From Haemonchus contortus (lineage: Eukaryota; Nematoda; Chromadorea; Rhabditida; Trichostrongylidae): 64,000 nucleotides of DNA. The stretch is taken from assembly GCA_000469685.2 (NCBI GenBank), contig LS997565.1, positions 9,926,505 to 9,990,504 on the forward strand, given 5' to 3'. Under the pieces are notes generated by a model. That model was not told the origin of the DNA. It saw only the letters and a list, made by a program, of their open reading frames with translations, and made no database searches. The position numbers were made by a program, and so were the translations under genes. This document shows, one piece after another, positions 57,435 through 64,000 of the stretch (position 1 is its first letter; the number at the start of each line of letters is the position of its first letter).

Positions 57435-60400
57435 TGTGGATATCGAGAGCCAACTTAGGCTGGGTAATTGACTGCAAAGTAACAAGTAATACATAATATC
57501 ATAGAATAATTCTTAAGAGGAAACAGCAGTCCAACATTATTGTATTCTATGATCTTTAGAGCTCGAGTTCTGTCTCAAAGGCACAGGTGAAAGTGCTCTC
57601 TGGGACGTCGAAGAGAGACGAATCTCTGGCCTTCATATATAGTACATAAGCCTTTGTCTTGTCGAAAAATGGTCTACATAGGACGTAACAAGGGCTTAGA
57701 GATCGTTCAAATTGCATAGAACATCGAGAATGACCTTATGCAGGCTGCACATTGAAAAATATATATGGTTAAAATTTAAGCAACAAATCTTCTGGAACCC
57801 GGGCCCATAGCGACAATAGAAGCAATTTTCGGCATTTTTTGCTCACTGTAGCCAGTTTTACGCAATTGCACACTACTGAAATCCTTTCCAAAGACGCATA
57901 CTATACACTTCTGTCGTCATAATCTCGTACAAACGAAAATAACTGCTTTTACGAACCGTTGGATTTTGCAATCTCTACATGTTCACGTGCTTTCTCCCCA
58001 TTGCGTTGGTGTGGAACATCGGTCTTGCTTTCACTGATGTTCCACACCAACACTTCCGTTCTTTAACCTGAGAAGGTGGCACATCAAAATCATTCTGTAC
58101 TCGGCTCTCAAGAGCCATGCTAACTGATCTGGCTCGCTGCAACTCCCCAAAGTCTCTCTTAGTAGAGGGGCGATTGCACAAAATCGAAAGCTTCCACTTG
58201 AGCAGCTTGAACTTGCATTGTTCCTAGGACTGAATTTTACGATCTGACAAGCTCGTTTGCTATAGCAGTATTGCTCCAAAAAAACTCCGATGCACTCAAC
58301 GTTCCCACATCGAAAGTGCAATTGTTGTGCCAGTCTGACACTCTCTAGCACCGAGAAATTTTCGTTGAAAGCGCTACTTTACTATTACGACGCACCGCTA
58401 TTCGGCAACAATCTAGCACAAGCATGCCATGAGCATCGGCATTCAGGGAACGGCGTTCGCTCCCGTGAATCTGGGTACCGGGCCCTCTCCCGGTCACGTC
58501 TCGGTTGCGATCCCCTCTCGTATAACGAAAATCGTTGTTCGTAGTGGGAATCTTCGGAATGAATTCCGGCACCCACCGCCTCCCTGCCAATTTTTTGTAG
58601 GAGACTCTCAGGAGTCGACACTGCCGGCCAATTGTGAATCTGCACCTACCATTGGGGTCCGATAGGAAACACCTCCAGTGCAAAACCTCCAGGATTTGGA
58701 AGAACGGCGTCTCTGTTGATACCTCTACCATTGTTCAATGAATAAAAGTCTCTACTGAGGGAAATCGTCTACATTCTCTACTCTACTAAGGGTAACACTA
58801 AGGGAAATCGCCCTGAGCCTACACCCATGTGATGAAGGAGATCGAGATAAGCCAGGATCAGCAGAGAGAGCCTATAGATTATCGTCGCAGCGCGATAGGA
58901 AGCGGGAATGCCAAGCGAACTGTAACCCCATTCAAACAACAAAGGTGTCGGAGATTGTCGTTATTATCGAATTGCAGCCCACTATCTGTATCGTTATGAA
59001 GTGTCAATAAGTACACGTGTACCAGCACTCTCAGAAGATTCTAGAGGAAAAAGTAGCATCACATGAGTAGATATGGGGTATTTCTGGTCAAATTGTTGGT
59101 ACATTGAAGCTTAATGAAAAGGGAATTTCCCAAAACCCGGTAATCAACAAGAGCGAGTGAGTTTGGGCGAGTAGCTCGTTGGAAGAAATAGACTTATAAA
59201 CAACAAACATAAACAACGAATAATAACAATCGTCGAGTTTATTATACATCGGGATAAATAACGCAACTATAAAAGGAACAGATGCTCTGTAGTTCCCCCT
59301 CCTCAATCATGTCATAGAAATAGCATAAACCCGAAAACGACCCAGAGAATAAATCTCGGGGCTTAAATGGGATGTATCGGAACGTCCATCGTGCTCTGAT
59401 GACATCGCGTTCGCAAGCCATCTTTACTATGCTACGTTTGCTACACGCTCCAATAATCCTTCACCCCTCCCGATCGACCTCTTCGAAACGTGTGGGAAGC
59501 TGTCCTATCAATTCAGCTGTACTCCCTGTCCAGGAGCTGTGAGTTTGAGTGTGTGATGCTATAGATGGGTAGATTAAAGCTGGTAGTTACTGTAGTGGAT
59601 TAGGTTAGTTACCTTGAGAACCCCAATCGGCTCTCAGTTGGGTACTTGCCAATACCGACCAGACATCGTTTTTTGTGAAGGAGTTCTCCCTCAGCTTTCT
59701 GGCAGTTACAATAGCTCATGGCGGGTTAAGAAGTTGATCTGCCGGGGGTTCATTTTCCAGGAAGCTCTATTCCATGCAGCGTACCGACCCTTTGTTCTTG
59801 AAGGAGCAATATTTCGAGAACTTTTTGGTAACCCGACACGTTACCCAGGAGTCTTCGTAATCAGTCCCTCCTCATCTCCACCACCTTTCAGATGACGTGG
59901 CGTAGTGGAGTACAAGATTAGCTACCATTTTTAGTTGAAAACGAACGTCATAATCGGTTAGCAACCGCATTTGGGTCGGAAAATTGCGAGTAGAAAAAAA
60001 ATCCAGTGCGTATCCCTTGGTGATTCCATTACACCTCACTCCAGCCATTGTTCATCCCTCTAATTAGTAAAAAGGCTCATCGCGGAAAGTAATTATAGCT
60101 CCCCAGCACCAATATTTACCCGGATGAAAACCGATAGTAATGCTCCATACTTCTACCCATTATCCCTTTCTGTTCTATCTATACAACCATGAACTGAGTC
60201 GGTATTCAATTCGCTTTTCGTCCGACTGAGATTGTTTCCCATTCATTTCGTCGGCCCTGTCACTGAAACCTGTCACTTTCAGCTCTCTTGGCAATTCACA
60301 TTTGCTGAGAATTTCTTTAAATACTGATTCAAGAAGAAATGCCAGCTGAAAGTGAGGGGTTGGGTTGGAGTGCCTTTCAACTTTGACTTTCAGTTTTTCA

Positions 60401-63179
60401 CTCCATTAATTTCATTCCTTCATTTTCCGGCTCGGATTACGATGCACCAAACATCAAAGCCAAACAAATGAGATCCAGCTTCGTCTCAGTATTTCCAGAG
60501 CTAGTTGTTATAGTAAGCCGCCTGTGATGGACTCATTTTACCAGCGAAAAACTCATTAACATATTGCCATTAAGACGGATGAAGTCGGTGAAATTCAAGA
60601 ACAACCAAAGAGCAAACGGCAATTTTGGTAACTCCTACTTTACTCTTTGTCCCCGTTTAGTAGCTTACCTAAATGAGCAGCCGTTGTAGCCTCAAAGCGA
60701 CTTCTCCATCACCTCTAGGGGAGTTCACCGAGAGGCTTCCTCCATGAGTTCGGTAAGAAAAACGTGAGCTACGCACATGTAGTCCTTACTAAAGCAGCCG
60801 TACCGGAACTCGATTAGTTTGTTGTCTTGCAGCTGGACAAAAAACCATTTGGAACCATTTGGAATTGTATGTTGTATTGCCATTGTACCGCTCACAGTAC
60901 TTCTACTTTTTCCTCTTTTGCTCATATATTTCGGTATACCTCATCTTGAGCTCAGTTAGTGCTGTTGAACGATATTGGGAATGCAGAAGCTACGAAGAAA
61001 AAAGATTGGTAGCAATACTACTGTGTATAGAAGAACACCTTTACTCCTGTGCTTCAAACCTTCTCCTCCCCCTCCCCTCCCATCCCCCCCCCCCCCTCTG
61101 ACCTCCCTCCGCCCTCTCACCCTTCCCCCACGGCATCACAATGTGTAGTTTTCGAGGTCCAGTCGTGAGTTTTGTAAACCCGAAAAGCTGTTTTCGATTT
61201 CTGCGTTCTTAGTCGAAGTGCTAAAATCTAAATACACCTTACATTTGTCAATACATATATAACAGATTAAAATGCTCTTATTAGCCCTAATATTTTTGGC
61301 ATAGCTGATACTCAGCAGCTTCTTTTTCCTTTGATTTTAGTTCTTTTAGTAGTATGAAACTCAATAGATCCTATAGTTCTACATCTTTCTTTCGTTCTAC
61401 AATTTCAACAACTTTTTTCTTTTGAATTCAGCTATCTTACTATGAATATGTACATATGTCACAAGTTTGAGACAAACAAACAAAACCACTGACCGTCGGG
61501 CTCTCACGATTCAACCTAAAATCCTCCGTCTCCCGATCGCAATATGCCATCCTTGAATGCTATTGTTTAGGCTGTTTATCTCCATAAAACAGCTGAGGTA
61601 TCGTCTGGGGATTTACTTTGAATCACATATGGCGGCCACGATGAAATCACTCCGTTGCTATATTTGAGGGAAGTGTTCGCGTATAAGCTTAATAAATCAC
61701 GAATGATGTTAAGAGAGGACTTCCTTCTTGAACTTAGCCAGTGTTTTGACAGAATCTCTCCATGAAAACAACCTCAAACATCCAGAATTTTCTTATCATG
61801 CATCAGATCTACGTCTTATGCTCGTCAATGACGACATAAGACAAAGTCAGTGTCATTTATTTTTTCTAGATTCGCAACGTGAGTTTACTTCGTAGTAAAA
61901 GTAGTTAGAGTACAAGTGACAGTACTCAAACGTCTACAGAAATCATTGTTCCCGGTTGAAAGCTCTTTGAATACCCTTCCTACAATATTTTTCGTAGACC
62001 TTTTTTTTCCTTTTCTGGGTTCTTTCGTGGCAGCTTGCCAATTTTCAACAATTGCTGAGATCCTATGATGTCAATTTCTGTATCTACACAGCTTTTCTGT
62101 TGACGGATTTGAACTTAGCAACGCACTTTTGCTACCTTTCAAAAGTCGTCTTTTCATAAAACACGTGAGAATGGAAGACTGACCTGTTGTACAAATAGTT
62201 GCTGCATGAAAGCGTTGGGCGTTCTCAGGTTGCGCCGCGTATCTGACTCCTAATGAGAATGCAGTCGTTTACTGGTTCCTATTCCGTCTGCAGGGTAACA
62301 TATTGGGGTCTGCCTGTGTCTACATCCCCTTCTAACCACCCAGTTAAGCTTCACACCGAAATGCGAACCCATAAGACCCAGAGCACAGACGTAACGCCAG
62401 TAATTGGAACCACAACACCTATGGATTTTGAAGGACGGGAACTCGGCAAAAATTCTATGCTATTCCTCGTCGCAAGCCGATAATCACTAACCTACTTCTT
62501 CAGTTAAAATTTTCTAAATAATAGCTAAGTTTACAATTGGAGATACTACAAAAAATTTCTTATGCTCGTTGAAAATGAAAATAGAAATGAATTCATTTGG
62601 GCAGTTGATTTTTCATGAAAAGCGTCAAGACAGATTCCATTCTTTCTTCGGCAATGACAAACTCATCCGACGCCAAAAGTGCATTTGCAGCTTTTTGCAC
62701 GAATGTTCTCGACTTGATGTTTCGATTTTTCTCCTTCTCACTATGCAAATACAACGCTACATCCCATTTTTAGATATGCCTTCTATTTTGGCAGTATCAT
62801 CCTTTCCTTACGTTGTTTTTGCAAATATAATAGTTTCTAGAAGAGATTAACTCTAGAAATTTTATGGATTTTTGTTAATTTTCAAAAATAGCGCCGTCGT
62901 TTGTACTTACTAAATGTACACCGAATGAATAGGATATATGTGTACTGATGAATAGAGCGTTCAGAATCGGCTGCAAGTATATGCCAATACATCAATTTGA
63001 TAAATAGTTCCCAGTCAAAGCAGTTTTGTAATGGGCAGATTGATTAGAGCAGATTCGGGTCTAGCCTACGTAATAGTAATGACATGCCCTATAATGCTCG
63101 CCTAAATTGAATGTCACGGCTCAAGGAAAAATAAGGTAAAAAGCAGTAGTGGCTAAGGTGGACAAGGTGAGGCGGTTGT
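57435..63179. other. Gene-free stretch
   Basis: Nothing gene-like supported. A poly-C tract lies at 61085-61097. Short frames only, none with a recognised domain. Confidence 0.4.
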
Positions 63180-63232
63180 GGGCGGGGCAACCTGAGGGAT
63201 CCCACGCCCGGATCCCTCAGGTTGCCCCGCCC
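63180..63232. repeat. Perfect GC-rich 23-bp inverted repeat (hairpin)
   Basis: Arms 63180-63202 and 63210-63232 (left arm begins gggcggggcaacctgaggga) with a 7-nt loop. It contains the same GGGCGGGG box as the foldback at 6598-7130 and the RBM39 minisatellite. Confidence 0.95.
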
Positions 63233-64000
63233 GCCTGGCTCGATTTTTTTTGTCGTCATGTCTAAACCACCTCCCGCAACCGCAAGGTACCGTAGCATGA
63301 GAATAAGCCTTTCAACCATTCCTGTTTCTAGGCATTCTTGTACAGAGCACTGGAAACCCATCTGGAGGAGATCGTAAGCCAGAGAGACTTTCTTCTTTTC
63401 GAAAATGAACCTTTACTTTTCTCTATGATATAAATATGGGTCCCACGCAAGAAGGCTCAAGAGATCCTTTCTGCAGAGGAGATCTATTTTTGACGTGACT
63501 TTTTCACTGGAACATCCTGTCAATCAAATATTCCATCCAAATGAAAACAATTCCCTCCAAAGACACAGTGTTCGCAATTTTCAGCTAAAATGAATTCTTT
63601 GGGGAGAACTACTCTGGAAACTGAGACAGGGATCGAACTCAAGCAGAATAGGAGACTAGGTCATGAAAAGTGAATATGCTATTCTTTTATTTGACCAATT
63701 GTAATTTTTGTGGGGATAAAAACTGGTTGTCTTTTGGGTTTGGTGCTTGTATGGACAGAAAGCTGGCTGCCGTTATTCACTTTCCAGAGTCTTTTGTTCA
63801 CCGCTCATCGCTTCGTATTGCTTGGGAAAATGGAGCCTTCGAGCGGAAGAATTAAATTCATTCGACGTTTGAGAAGATGAGAGCAAAATTGTAAAAATGA
63901 AGATAAGAATAGTAATGCCTACTCCAAAGAGCGCCTCCACAAATGGTCAAAGACACAGTTAACGATCGAAACGATTCCTGATATTCCTCTTTTTCATGAA
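63233..64000. other. Gene-free stretch to the window end
   Basis: No supported feature. A B-box-like motif (gagttcgatccctg, minus strand, near 63628) is isolated. Confidence 0.4.

Overview
This window looks like nuclear DNA of a clade V (strongylid or hookworm-like) nematode. It has multi-exon genes with GT-AG introns, one gene whose ATG sits 2 nt after a splice acceptor (as in nematode trans-splicing), a nematode-type DUF229 phosphatase-superfamily gene, and many small mobile elements. Calls come from reading the sequence by eye. Four protein-coding genes can be supported. I rebuilt each exon by exon with consistent splice phases. Most long open frames in the window are not genes.

Layout. 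(1) 1-2260: gene-free DNA with two old tRNA-derived SINE copies. (2) 2261-13838, minus: a 15-exon gene for a 620-residue membrane-anchored DUF229 (sulfatase/alkaline phosphatase-like) protein. Most of its long introns carry a small mobile element: SINEs, three short inverted-repeat elements, a 530-bp foldback and a piggyBac-like element. (3) 13839-34388: about 20 kb with no gene I can support, holding SINEs, a dead mariner transposase piece, a mariner-type end and microsatellites. (4) 34441-40834: a head-to-head pair of secreted-protein genes, a 322-residue proline-rich one (minus) and a 179-residue one (plus). They share the same eight-cysteine pattern, several intron positions and promoter motifs, so they are diverged paralogues of a family I do not recognise. 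(5) 41744-49518, minus: a 14-exon orthologue of the splicing factor RBM39/CAPER (585 residues), whose third intron contains a GC-box minisatellite of 127-bp period. (6) 49519-64000: gene-free, with SINEs and three strong hairpins.

The RBM39-like gene is housekeeping (spliceosome). The DUF229 protein is a probable secretory-pathway or surface enzyme of unknown substrate. The divergent pair is the best candidate for something undescribed. I see no viral genes, CRISPR arrays, operons of the bacterial type, or canonical tRNA/rRNA genes.
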